DNA of 64,000 nucleotides from Manis javanica (lineage: Eukaryota > Chordata > Mammalia > Pholidota > Manidae): NCBI RefSeq assembly GCF_040802235.1, contig NC_133158.1:156376401-156440400 (forward strand), written 5' to 3'. The notes under the pieces were generated by a model, which saw only the letters and a program-made list of their open reading frames with translations, ran no database searches and was not told the DNA's origin. Shown in pieces: positions 50,356 to 61,560 of this stretch. How positions within the stretch are numbered: position 1 is the first letter of the stretch; every line of letters starts with the position of its first letter. Made by a program: the position numbers and the translations under genes.

Positions 50356-51060
50356 GAAATAGGAAAGGATAGCACCAGATAGCTATTGCTTTTGCCTTCT
50401 CCATGGGCACACAGACACACACACACACACACACACGCACACAAAGATACAAAGGTCTAGAATCCTACACTGCAATACGAAAGGGATAAATAAAACTAAG
50501 AGATAAATGACACTCCTCAAAAGAAAAAAATCCAAATGGACAATAAATATATGCAAGGGAGTTCAATCAAATTAAAAAGTTTGGAAATGACAAATACATC
50601 TCAATGAGCTACAACTATTCTGCCCTACTGGCAAAATGTTAAAGTCTTTAATACTAAAGAATTTGCAATCTCTGGGACCCTTCATATGTTTGGAGTATAA
50701 AATAAAATACCACATTTAAAAGCAGTTTACTATTACCTACTCAAGTTAAAAATACTATATTTTATGATGCAGAAATTCTACTTATATACCCTAGGGAAAC
50801 TAATGAAACCATGTATCAAAAGACATATACAAGAATGTTCATTGGCAATATCCTCAGTGCCACATGCTAAAATTAAATATCTATCAACAGTATAATGGAT
50901 TACAAAATGTATTGTGAAATATCATACAGCAGTAAAAATAAATGAACTGGAGCTATTCAATGAATTTGTAAACATAATATTGAGCAAGAGAAGAAAAAAA
51001 TGAAGGTTCCATTTATTGATGAGGGTTTTAACAACATGTTTGCTTAGTAATCATTCATTA
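50356..51060 (+). mobile_element. Old L1M element E, right part (3' end)
   Basis: After a short A-rich junction and a (CA)n microsatellite (50,409-50,443), diverged L1M ORF2 C-terminus and 3' UTR follow: AGTTTGGAAATGACAAATAC, CTGCCCTACTGGCAAAATGT, ACAAGAATGTTCATTGGCAAT, TATCATACAGCAGTAAAAAT. It is collinear with the left part, so copy D split a single older element. Confidence 0.65.
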
Positions 51061-53360
51061 AATATGTGTGTAACTATTGAAGGCCCTTTTCTGAAAGTGT
51101 GTTTCATTGTGCAATAAAAAATATTAAAAGAATGAAAGAGAGAGAGGAAGGAAAGAAAAGAAGAGAGGACAGAAGAAAAACAGGAAAAGTGAAGAAATGA
51201 AGAAACCAGATTCAATAATTCCTATGATCACAGAATAATATCAAGTTTTTACAGTACATAGGAAAATATATTCCAGAACTTACATAAAGGTAATTATAAT
51301 TCAAAATGCCATTTTAGGAGCAAGATACTTTTACAAATACCTACGTTTCAATATTTACTGCTGACAAATATTTAGTTTTCTTTTGCTATTAAGCTGAAGC
51401 AAAATCTAAAAGGTATTTGATGAATCCTTGAAACACAAATATAAATATTTATTGATTCAAATAAATGTTTGGCACTCAGTGTATACTGTGTGCAGAATTG
51501 TACTAGATTCTGGGGGTAAAGAGAGGTAAAACATAGACCCTTTCCTCGAGCACTTTATGGTCTGTTGGAGGAAATGGGCAAGAAAAATGATAACAATAAT
51601 AGTATATTTTGAAATGGGGTAGTTATTGGACCATTGATAATAACTCAAAAAATTGTTAGAGGGAAAAAGGTGCCTGGTAAGAACTTGTTTCTTGAAGACT
51701 TAACTCTTTAATCTTGATAGGTTAAATGTGAGGGATGGATAACAGGAACTTCCCCATATTCTTATCATATGCAAATATTATTTTATTTATGTAACATACA
51801 ACATCTCAATTATTGTAAGGCAGTCTTAAGAAAACCTAAGGTCAAAGAGAAAAATTAAACTATCAAGACCAAGGTAACATAACTAGTAAATAGTGAACAC
51901 AACAATTAAATGCATGTCTGTCCAACACCAAAGTCCACACACAGTCATACAAGTCAGAAAATGAAACTATGTAGTTAGCACCTCATTAATTTTTGGTCTA
52001 TCAAAGCTAGAAAACAAATGACAAAAAAATTTTGTGTATACACACACACACCAATAATTTCACAAGAAGAACACCCAAGAATTTACATAATAGCATATTT
52101 ACAAATTAAAAGGAATATGAAACTTTTGCTTCTGTTAATGGTAGAGTAACATGGAATCATTTTCCCTCAAAAAAAAACTAAAAAAACAGATTTAATATCT
52201 TAAAAATATTTTGAATATTTCATAAGTACTAAACAATTAACAGAACGTAAGTGAAGACCAGCCCAAGATTCAAAGATGTAATTCTGTCCCTTGTATTATC
52301 TTCACCCAAAAAGTCCTTGGCAGCCCTGAAGAGGCAGGAAATCAGCTGAACTGCTCTTCTGGTGACACAAATACAGACAATAGTTAGAATCCAGAGCTCA
52401 GAAAAGGTGGACATTTTGATACACCAATTCCCACTTAAGACTGGAACTCAAAGAGCTGCACTCTAGGAGTTGCATTTGAATCAAGCCAGTTCTATAGGGG
52501 AATGCTTCATATCTTCAAGTCCTTTCCGCATTGCAGAATATATCATAGAGTGGATTGGGATTAAAGTGGTCATGGATTGCTAACATTCCCATTTTCTTTT
52601 GCCAGGAAAAAGCTAAGAAAATCCTCTTTGGGGGAAGATATCAATCACAAATACTTTCTATATTTTTTTCAAACCCAATGACAAGTATAAAATTGAAGAT
52701 AACCAAACATGTGTGAAGACACAAAACTATTTGAAAGGTACTATTTTTATACTCTCTAGACCTAAAAGGAGAATTCAGTGGAAAAACAGCACCAAAGTAG
52801 ATCATAAGTCTTGCTGGTAGTTTGATTTGTCCTGAGTTCAGTTACCATTGTCAAAGAAAACCATGAAGAATATCATCGAAGGGCTCCAGAAAGAACATCT
52901 AGTAGCTTCAAATAGTAAATATAATGGTCTAAGTTTCTCAATTATATATGAACTCTGAATCTTGGAATATGTCATATATCATATGTTTCGGTTTCCAAGT
53001 AAAATCAAGCTTCAGTTGAGAATTTACAGGTATCCAAATGTAACAAGTTTTCCTTTACATTTAAAAGAAACTACAGAGAAATAAAAAGTCTACAGCTGTA
53101 TATGGGTGAAATCAATGACTACTGGACAAAAGTTTAAGAGAATCCTATTTTCCTCCTCACTTTATAAGATAATAAGATAGATATACTTAGCATGGAATTT
53201 ATTTATAGTGATGATTCTATATCAATATTACTTCTTACTTCATTAAATTGTAATTTATTTCACTTTATGTTATAAATGAGTTTACTTATCTATGATCTAT
53301 GGAAAAAGCACACAGAAATCAATGTAACATAAGGCAAAACTCCTTATTAATCTCCATGGC
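51061..53360. other. Mostly unique DNA, MIR/L2-like patch at 51,465-51,590
   Basis: The patch (GGCACTCAGTGTATACTGTG, GTGCAGAATTGTACTAGATT, CTGGGGGTAAAGAGAGG, GAGCACTTTATGGTCTGTTGG) follows an old mammalian repeat with the CTACTGTGTGCCAGGCACTG theme. The rest shows no exon or repeat I can support. Confidence 0.45.
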
Positions 53361-53362
53361 AA

Positions 53363-53424
<62 letters not shown>

Positions 53425-53433
53425 GAAGGGAAA
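53361..53433. repeat. (GA)n polypurine tract
   Basis: Seventy-three bases of uninterrupted purine with about 25 GA units and G-rich edges (AAGGGAAAG ... GGAGGAAGGGAAA). Mirror-symmetric polypurine tracts can form intramolecular triplexes (established). It is also a probable microsatellite locus. Confidence 0.9.
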
Positions 53434-54360
53434 CAAGGAGGACGTTTGGATAGTTTGTTCTCTCAAAGTGACTAATTGAGTAAAAAAAAACGCTACCCCT
53501 CATACAAGAGACTGACCCAAACAATACCACCTTCTGTTAATTCAGCTCATTCAAATTATGTGGCAATTAACCAATCACATTTTTACAAATCACTGATTTT
53601 TTTTCTAGTTAACAAATGCCAATCAGAAATATCACCGATTATACAGAGTCCTTAATTTCTTAAATTTCTCATGTCATTCCACCCTTTTGACAATTAACTT
53701 CCTTCCAACTCAAAGCTCTTTGTTTATAATAGTCTGTTGTTTTGTCCCATTACAAAAGCTTCTATGTCACCTTATTTTCATGCACAGCTCAAAGTCAGGC
53801 TTTTCACCTAGGATATATCTTAAACAGTCTAAACTCTTTGGAAAGAGTATTATGGTATAATTAGAATAAGGTATATTATCAACACAGAAATAATTAGTAA
53901 CAATCCCAAGTGGAAAGGATTTGGAGAACAGTTTTATCATCAAAACATGAGAAATTTTCCATATAGACCTAAAATAATAAAATATAATTTCATGACCTCA
54001 TATTTACCTCAAATTGATCGATTTTCATTCTGGTGTAGAATTTCCCTTCAATGGGGTCAACATTTAAAGAAATGAAACAAGATCTAAAGAGTTTACTAAT
54101 TATTTCTCTTTTTTCCTAAAAAACGTTAAACAGTAATTATTTGTCTAACATAATGAAGTATACAGAATTCTTTGTCTACTCATGAAGCTTATATAATTCG
54201 CAACATAGAAGTCAAGTTCATTCATGTTGAATAATGCCTACTGCTAGGCTATATTGTAGGTTTCATTTATTCATAATATGAAATTGTTTAAGAAAAGTTT
54301 TAAAAATAATAATTCCACTTCCTGTTGTTTTTAAGCATTTCCACTTTTTTTTTAACAGCA
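53434..54360. other. Unique AT-rich DNA, no gene seen
   Basis: Contains two CCAAT-type phrases (AACCAATCACA near 53,568 and TGCCAATCAGA near 53,618) without other promoter context. No exon found. Confidence 0.45.
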
Positions 54361-54367
54361 GGAGTGT

Positions 54368-54616
54368 TTAATTTTGAACTTTGTAGAGATGTAGCAGCTC
54401 AAAGATCCTGAGCTCAAAAACAAGGAAATCTACTACGACTTCATTTTGCTGCAAGCTGTACATATATTCTTTGAATTTATTACTGTTGTCCATTATTAAA
54501 ACCAGACTTCCTTGGAGCATTTGCTCAGAAACAATCTCTGTAACGTTATTTAACACATAAGCATCTTTCAAAAGCTGAATTCTATACTTCAACAACTTTA
54601 AATATTTATCCTTTTT
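54368..54616 (-). other. Open frame of protein-like composition, uncertain coding
   Basis: On the minus strand a frame of about 82 codons is open from 54,616 to a TAA at 54,368-54,370 in otherwise AT-rich unique DNA. It reads like a helical soluble protein (IQLLKDAYVLNNVTEIVSEQ, EVVVDFLVFELRIFELLHLY). An AATAAA lies about 100 nt beyond the stop on that strand. The upstream AG context is weak (GATTAAAAAAAG), no good splice donor is seen, and I recognise no family. It may be a terminal exon, a pseudogene fragment or chance. Confidence 0.3.
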
Positions 54617-54780
54617 TTAATCAAAAATAAATTCCCAAGAACAAATACTGAGTAAACAAATTTGAAAAAAAGAAAAATACAGTACTTTGCTTTCATTATG
54701 GATAGAACTTTCTGGAGAAAACTGCAGTAATGAAAAGAATATTAATTTGTCAGTGTTACTTTAAGAAATGAGACAAAGCA

Positions 54781-54838
54781 ATAGACTAAATTCCATAGAA
54801 ACTGAAAAAATAGACTAAATTCCATAGAAACTGAAAAA
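54781..54838. repeat. Perfect 29-bp tandem duplication
   Basis: A 29-bp unit starting ATAGACTAAATTCCATAG is present twice head to tail with no mismatch (54,781-54,809 and 54,810-54,838). The identity implies recent replication slippage. No coding context. Confidence 0.95.
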
Positions 54839-55099
54839 GCTAAAGAAAAGAAATATCTGGTTGTCTGTTTCTCATACAACACTAGGTATATTTAAATCAT
54901 TACCTGAACAAATGCCATACAAGTAGCAAATCTTTGCAATTTAATTACCTTTTGTATCACATGGAGGATGAAATTAATTTTTTTAAACCCTATAGAAATT
55001 TTATGAATAAAATAGTTTGCCTAATTACCATCCCCTTGGAACTGGGGACAGTGGAAGGTGGTAGGAGCAAATGAACAAGTGTCTTACTTCTGTTGAAAT

Positions 55100-55760
55100 T
55101 TACTTTTATTTAATGTAGGTAATAAAGTTTATAAAGCTCCAATATATAAGAAGGATTTGTTTTACAAAATTAAAACAGGTGTGGGGTTTCTGGAGTTTTA
55201 TATATACACTCATTACACATGGAAAAATATAACAGATGATATTAAATATCACGTCTAACCCCACTACCAAGGAAGATTCATTCACATTTTGGAGAACATG
55301 ACTCCAAACATTTCTCAATACATATAAATGCATTTTGTAATGGGCTTAATCTAAATGCTGCATTTTAATCTACCTAGTTCACTTAAAAACATTTTATAGA
55401 GAGCTTTTCTTGTCAATAAACATAAAGTATCATATTATAATATGACTGTGTATAAATATACAATATCATTTTGAGTAATCAGAGTTTTCTAGCATATCAA
55501 TAGATCATTATTGGACCAATTCAAGAATATTTAGATTGTCACCAATTAAAATGTTGTTATTCCAATATTTAAATCATCTTTGTCCATTTGCCCAGTCATT
55601 TCCTGAGAATAAGTTTTGGCAACTAAAGTTGCTGGACCACAATGTGTACAAAAGTTAAATTTTGATATGGGTTGTCAGAAAAGTTGTGCTAATTTATACT
55701 TCCTGCAGCTCTGGAAAGTGCACAGGTTGCTTTATCTTTGCTAATAGCAGCTCTCTAAAT
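55100..55760 (-). mobile_element. Old LINE 3' fragment (antisense)
   Basis: Phrases such as TTATTGGACCAATTCAAGAAT, TTTAGATTGTCACCAATT, AAAGTTGCTGGACCACAATG, GTGCTAATTTATACTTCCTGC and TTTATCTTTGCTAATAGCAG follow the antisense layout of an old L1 3' region (lose-bearing, centre-of-element phrases in order). Diverged and non-coding. Confidence 0.55.
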
Positions 55761-56972
55761 TATATATCTTAATATTTTTTTTCTAAACTAAGAGTCGAAA
55801 TGTTTTTATTCATTTGATTGGTTTTCTTTTGTAGAAAGGTCAACCATTTTTCCATAAACACTGCCCGTCTGCATTTCTTCTTCTGAAGTCTTAAAATGAA
55901 TTTTTTGAGACACATTTTGCCTAGGCAGTTCTGAAATTTAAAAGTCCTACAGAAGTGGTACACAAACATGGCCTTGATAGAATGACACAACCATACACTA
56001 GTGAAACATATGGCTAGACCATAGTTGCATCTGATTGCCCTATAAACTCTGTTTTGACTTAGTTACTTACAAATTAGGTTATTTCATTCACACTTCACCG
56101 CTAACTTGACAGGCAATTTTTAAAGAGAAGAAATGTGTGACTCTATTTTCAACTTTTTAAAAAAGTGTTTCACAACTGAAGGCATCCCCCTCAGTACCTC
56201 TATAGAGGTTTTTGACTGCATTTTCCTTTACAATGCCATAGAGCTAGCTCATGTATGCTCCCCACTTCACAAGTGATATTAATAGCCAAATCGACACAGA
56301 ATTCCCAAAGCCAAAGTGACATCTTTTCATTCATCTTAACTGGAGTCAGAGACACCAAGAAAGCAGGTATTATTGCCATGCCAGCTAGTGATCTTCAGCA
56401 CTGCTCACCCTCACCAAGCCACGTGCGCCTCTAGGGACTTCTAATGGCCCTACTTCTTCCACTGCACAAATGTTCTCTTGCTTCAAGACCTGTAATAACA
56501 CTACACCAGACAAAGTCCTGACAGCTTCTAGATGTCTTCTACTTAACCAATACCTTGAAATTTTCTATCTTTCAAAGAGTCGCAAATATTCAGTTAGTGT
56601 TTGTGAACTACTAACATCATCTGTGTTAGTTTCAACTATTTAAAAATAATGCTGCCTCATTTGAGGAAGGACAAAAAGAGACAGCAGCCTTGTGAAAGCA
56701 GAGCCCTGCACAGCTTCTGTTATTAACCTCCTTCCTCCTAACCAGACAGAAGAAGCAAGACTTTTAGCCTCTTCTCCAGGTTTCAAAAATTACTGCTTCT
56801 GGAAACCCTTTGAAAACCAGAACTCACAGAGGAAAATCCCATTCACCTGCCTTGTTTGTGCTGTTACCTTAAGGCTGTAACCCTGAGTTCAATCACCTCC
56901 TGGGGCTTCTTTGTTATAGGAGGGAAAGAATATGTCGATTTGTCTTCTCCCTTTCCAAAATTCCATTGTAAC
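55761..56972. other. Unique DNA, no gene seen
   Basis: Short frames (for example 55,769-55,990 minus and 56,692-56,880 plus) show no splice context or family resemblance. Confidence 0.45.
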
Positions 56973-57423
56973 TGTTAGGAAGGAAGAAACTCGGCTCCAT
57001 GTCACAGGGAAGTCAGATAGAGTGACACAAGAAACCAAGTCAAGAAAGCAAAGTTTTAATGTACTCTGCATGGAGTAACAGAGAGGGCCTGCCTAAGATA
57101 GGACAGGTCGGAATGCTCATTCTGAGGCTTCTTTTATGTGGTTTTGGCAGGGCAGAGAGGTCCTTGATTGACAGTTGTCAGCAATCCAGGCTTGTTCTGA
57201 TTGGTGAAATGAGGACAGGAGCTGTTCTCTGTCTGTGCTTCTGATGTTTCTTATCTAGGTAGACCCTGGACATTTCCTGAGTCACTCTGGGACCCTGTGG
57301 CTTCATGTGATTAACTCTCTGAGTCATTTCTGCCTCTCTGACTCTATCTGACCAACTCCCTGAGTCATCTTTGGGGGCCCTCTCTCCTTTTCATCCCGCT
57401 CATTTCTGTCTTTCTGCCTAACA
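56973..57423 (-). mobile_element. Solo LTR, gammaretrovirus-like (ERV1)
   Basis: A 451-bp LTR bounded by the inverted termini TGTTAGG and CCTAACA. On the minus strand the order is: U3 with three TGAGTCA/TGACTCA motifs, a CCAAT box (CACCAATCAGAACAAG), a TATA-like ACATAAAAGAAG, then an R region with ATTAAA upstream of a T-rich stretch, and U5 ending CCTTCCTAACA. Flanking tetranucleotides are TAAC and TAAA, a near match to the 4-bp duplication expected for this class. No internal sequence adjoins, so it is a recombined solo LTR. Confidence 0.8.
57278..57367. promoter_or_regulatory. Three AP-1 (TRE) motifs in the solo LTR
   Basis: TGAGTCA occurs at 57,278-57,284, 57,320-57,326 and 57,361-57,367, spaced about 42 bp, in the U3 part of the LTR. 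TGAGTCA is the established AP-1 (Fos/Jun) consensus. The spacing suggests a diverged tandem enhancer repeat. Confidence 0.75.
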
Positions 57424-60130
57424 TAAACTAGAATGTACCTGTTTCAGCAGACATCTCTTTCTTTAAACAAAGTAAATATCTATTCCGTGTTTTGCTTCCC
57501 GTTCACTTCCCCTGTGAAAGGAGAAGTACAAAGATTCACTACATTGTATACATTCTAGTAAAATTGGGTATTACAAATACAGCTTCTATTCTCCAAGTCC
57601 TTTTATTTTCTTTTCTCTACTTACTTATATTGAGGTAAATATATATCTTGGTTGGACTTGCTGTATTCTTAAACTGGAAAACTTCAGCACAATTAAGGAA
57701 TGGATATTTTGAAAATTTATTCTACTTTTTTTCATAGACAGGGAATGGAAATTTTACATGGACAACAACACTGGATAATAAAATTGTGAACAATGGCTTC
57801 CTCTTAAATCAGAAATACACTTTTAAAAATTAATCACTTAACTAAAATTAACTTAAATATAAAAATCCATTGACCTGGATTCTTCATTGAATTGTCTGGC
57901 TGCCTCATGAGAAACGATGCCCAAGAGAAGGGGGAAAGAAGTTTTCTTCACTGTATGAAGAAAAGCCTAATTTTTGTGTTCTTACTCCAAAGAACACAAA
58001 TGTTCATTTCGACTTCATGGAATGCTGTGCCCGTTTGCTCACATGGCTTAGCTTAATTGCTGATTCAGTGTTGTTTCTGAGGTACTTAAAATTCAGTAAT
58101 GAAGACTCATAGAGTGAAGTATTATGTACACTAATTAATGACTTTATAATGCCACATAATGCCACACAAAGTTATTATAAATACCAACTGTTATCATCAC
58201 ACATGTCAGACTTAATTCTACTTCTGAGTCCACTGAGCTGGATACCTAATTCTGTCTTCAGTGCGCCATTTAGTTTGTGGTAATGGCCCACAGTTCTTGC
58301 CTAGCTTCTCAGTACAGAAAACATGTTTAGCAGAAAACCAGAGAGACCAGCTGGACTTTGAAGAAGAAAAACCATGTATTTAACTACTAACCATTTAGTA
58401 GCCCTCTAATCTTGCCCAACCCCTTTGAAACTCAGTGTCATGCAGATAAAATTCTCATAATAAATGAGATGAAGTTCATTTTTAGGCAAGAGATCAGAAG
58501 TCCATATTTGAGAGTCAAATCTCTATCAGCCACCCTTTCACTCAGTCTCCTAGTGACATAATATAGAAAGAGTACAGGTCCAAGCTTAACTTGATAATCT
58601 TGAGGGGCAGGCACCTGAAGCAGGAAGTAGAGACACTAAAACAATATATATATATAAATATATGTATTGCTATGTTTTTATGTTCCAGGCAGAGACTTTT
58701 GCCAGGAAAAGGAGGCCTAGGGCCTTAACTGTACAGGACAAGATAACCCTTTTGCCAGGTAAGTTCCAACAGGTTCTGTCACTGATTTTTCTGACCTAGA
58801 TTTTTAAGAAATAAATATTCTAGGTACTATTTGTTTTTCTTTATTGAGGCATGAGGATAAAACAGGAAAGTAGTTTCCCAAATTGGGAGACTTTGGTGCC
58901 TTTTTGTTGAACAACAGGAACCATGCACTGAACCCCAGCTTATGGTAAATCAACAAGAAAATCATGACGAATCAGCAAAGTGGTGGAGCTCTTCTTACTG
59001 GAAGGGCGGTAAAAGAGAACAATCTTACCATCTATTACTAAACACTCAGATGTGCTGATGTGTGCTCAACTGAGTTTAAAGAAAATTGGATTGATAGAAT
59101 CTTAACTGAATTACTATTGAGAGGCACACAGACCCCATCACCAGTGGCCTCTCCGATTTGGCACCTTTGACATTTGCATGAAAACTGGATGACTGAGGAA
59201 CCACTCCAGAGTTCCTTCAGAACCACTGGCCCACAGTAGAAAGCATATCCTCAGACTTCCAATATTGTGTTTTTCTTTCCAGAAAGAAAAAAATCTAAAT
59301 TCTTTAAGACTTATCCTACCGGAAGACTATGGGATCTAGTAACTATGAATATACGATTATATAGAAACTCTTTGGTAGTTATCAATATGGTTTAATTTCA
59401 GGTGGTTTTGCTTAATATTTAATGAAAGAAGTGATTGCTATCACTTCTAGTAATTTAATAATTTACATTACGTGAGATATCAACACCATATAAACAAGTT
59501 CAGTATAAAACATACTAATTCGTCAAACAAGTTCCTGCTATGTGGTCAGCATTCTACTGGTCCCTTCATTGGTAATTGTCCAGAGTTTGTTTTCTTTAAA
59601 AAGTTTATAGTGTGTCAATATATCAAGAGCGATGGCATCTTTCTCAAGAATTAAAAGGCCCAACACTTAAACATTTATTTTCTATTATAAATGTTAGCTA
59701 AAATAAATATTTAAAAATGCAACTTAAGAAGAATATATATTTCAGAATTACAATAAGATAAAAATCTTAATACTTAATTCTAGGGGAAAATATGTGCCTT
59801 GATATTATTGAATATGGAAATACATACTGGTCCACCACAGTGGTTTACCAAATGAATTGTAATATCTATAAAGAAAAGGCTGCATTTTAAAGTCAAACAA
59901 TTTAAATTTGAAAGTTTACTTTAGCAGAATGAGGTTGATTTTGACAGATATGCCAGAATATATGTGTACATTTGGATTTGTTCCCTCCAATCTGAGGCCT
60001 GAGAGTCATTTAAGCGCAACTCAGTTTCATTGACTTGGAGGTATTTTCTTTACAGATCTTTATCTCACTTACCAGGTCTCCCTGGCCAACAAATGACTTC
60101 TGACCTTTTTAAAAATTGAATCCCCTCATC
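57424..60130. other. Unique DNA, no gene seen
   Basis: Contains (TA)n near 58,644-58,670 and no exon I can support. Confidence 0.5.
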
Positions 60131-60213
60131 AATGAATCTCAAAGGCATTATACAATGTGAAAGAAGTCAGACTCAAAGGGCTACAAATGCATAATTCCAT
60201 TTATATGACATTC
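60131..60213 (+). repeat. 83-bp local duplicate of an L1M segment (copy 1)
   Basis: Matches 61,134-61,216 with only two substitutions in 83 bases, although the copies are embedded in old, strongly diverged L1M-type sequence. The copies are 1,003 bp apart in the same orientation. Flanks differ, so only this block was copied. Confidence 0.9.
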
Positions 60214-60310
60214 AAATCCACTGAATACAGTGCAGAACTATATCATTAGCCATTCGGATTTATGAATTCCAAGGCAGAATCTTAAACTGACTGGAGCCAA
60301 GTGGGAGAAT

Positions 60311-60560
60311 CTACTGTGTGACAGACATTGTAAGCCAGTATTTAATTTAACACTCCCCATAATACTGTGTGTTGAGCCTTTAATATGCTTCTGTAGTAAC
60401 TGGTTCTTGTCTTCATCATAAGACTTAACACACATTCTACCTCCCACTCAATTCACTGAGAGAGGGGCTGTGTTGTATTTGTTGCTGTATCCCCACTCCA
60501 TAGAGCAGGGATTGGAACATGACATAGGCTTGGCAAATACTTGCTGAATGGAAACATACT
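60311..60560 (+). mobile_element. MIR/L2 3'-end fragment
   Basis: GTGTGACAGACATTGTAAGCC and TTTAACACTCCCCATAATAC are MIR-like. The following GCTGTATCCCCACTCCATAG, GAACATGACATAGGCTTGGC and AAATACTTGCTGAATGGAA reproduce the L2 3' end. Both are old and non-coding. Confidence 0.6.
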
Positions 60561-60889
60561 ATCTTCATTTTAAATTCATGATAGCTGAGTTTGAAAGAGG
60601 CTAGACATGATCAGAGAGCTAGTAAACGAAGCTATCATTTAAATTAAATACTAAATATACTTACTCAAAGCCCAGCTTGTCCCTGGTTTTCTGGTAAGTA
60701 TACGATTCCTTTACTAAGAAGGTAAGGAAGAACTGTGGAACATTGCCATAAACAAAATGAAGTAGCAAAGATAGAATTAAGTATTAGGTATTATGGTTAA
60801 TTCAGTAATGCAACTGAAGCTCTGCTGTCTTGTTCTAGGAATACCAGGTAGCACAACTGCTTTGGAAACCACGTTGACCACTTCTTATA

Positions 60890-61560
60890 AAGTTAAGTAG
60901 ACACTTATCTCATACCTAGACTCCATTTCTAAGTATTGACCCAATTGAAATGAAAATCTATGTTTACAAAAGAACTTGTACACAAATGTTTCAAGCAGCT
61001 ATATTCACAATTAGCCAAAACTGGAAACAACCCAATGTCCTTCAGTTGCTAGATGGATAAACTGTGCTGCACCCCTACAATGGAATACTACTCAGGAATG
61101 TAAAGAACAAATTACAAAACATACAACAACATGAATGAATCTCAAAGGCGTTATACAATATGAAAGAAGTCAGACTCAAAGGGCTACAAATGCATAATTC
61201 CATTTATATGACATTCTGAAACAGACAATACTACAGGAACAGGAACCAGAAAGAAATCTCCAGGAGAGAATCAGGAAATTTGGGGAAGTGATGGAATAAT
61301 TTCTTTATTGTGATGATGATTATATGACAGCATACATTTGTCAGTGCTCATAGTAATGTACAATAGCAAAGGTTAATTTTACTGATCTTTTTAATTTAAA
61401 AGGAGCAAAAAGTCAAAAGAAGCAAAAAACTGTAATTATTAGAAGTAAATAATAATGATAGTTAATAATACCATCAGACCTAGCAATTCCACTCCTAAGT
61501 ATTTACCCGAGAAAAACAAATATATATGTACCTAAAACACCATTATAAGGAGTGCTTAAA
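60890..61560 (+). mobile_element. Old L1M 3' end
   Basis: Phrases AACTTGTACACAAATGTTTC, CAATTAGCCAAAACTGGAAAC, AACCCAATGTCCTTCAGTTG, CTACAATGGAATACTACTCAG and TTATATGACAGCATACATTTG give an L1M ORF2 C-terminus and 3' UTR in order. A second L1 phrase (CCTAGCAATTCCACTCCTAAG, about 61,480) belongs to another fragment. It contains copy 2 of the 83-bp duplication (61,134-61,216). Confidence 0.7.

Noticed and set aside
53297-53530. Minus-strand frame with a Ser-Leu repeat
   Set aside because: Translation of the (GA)n tract only.
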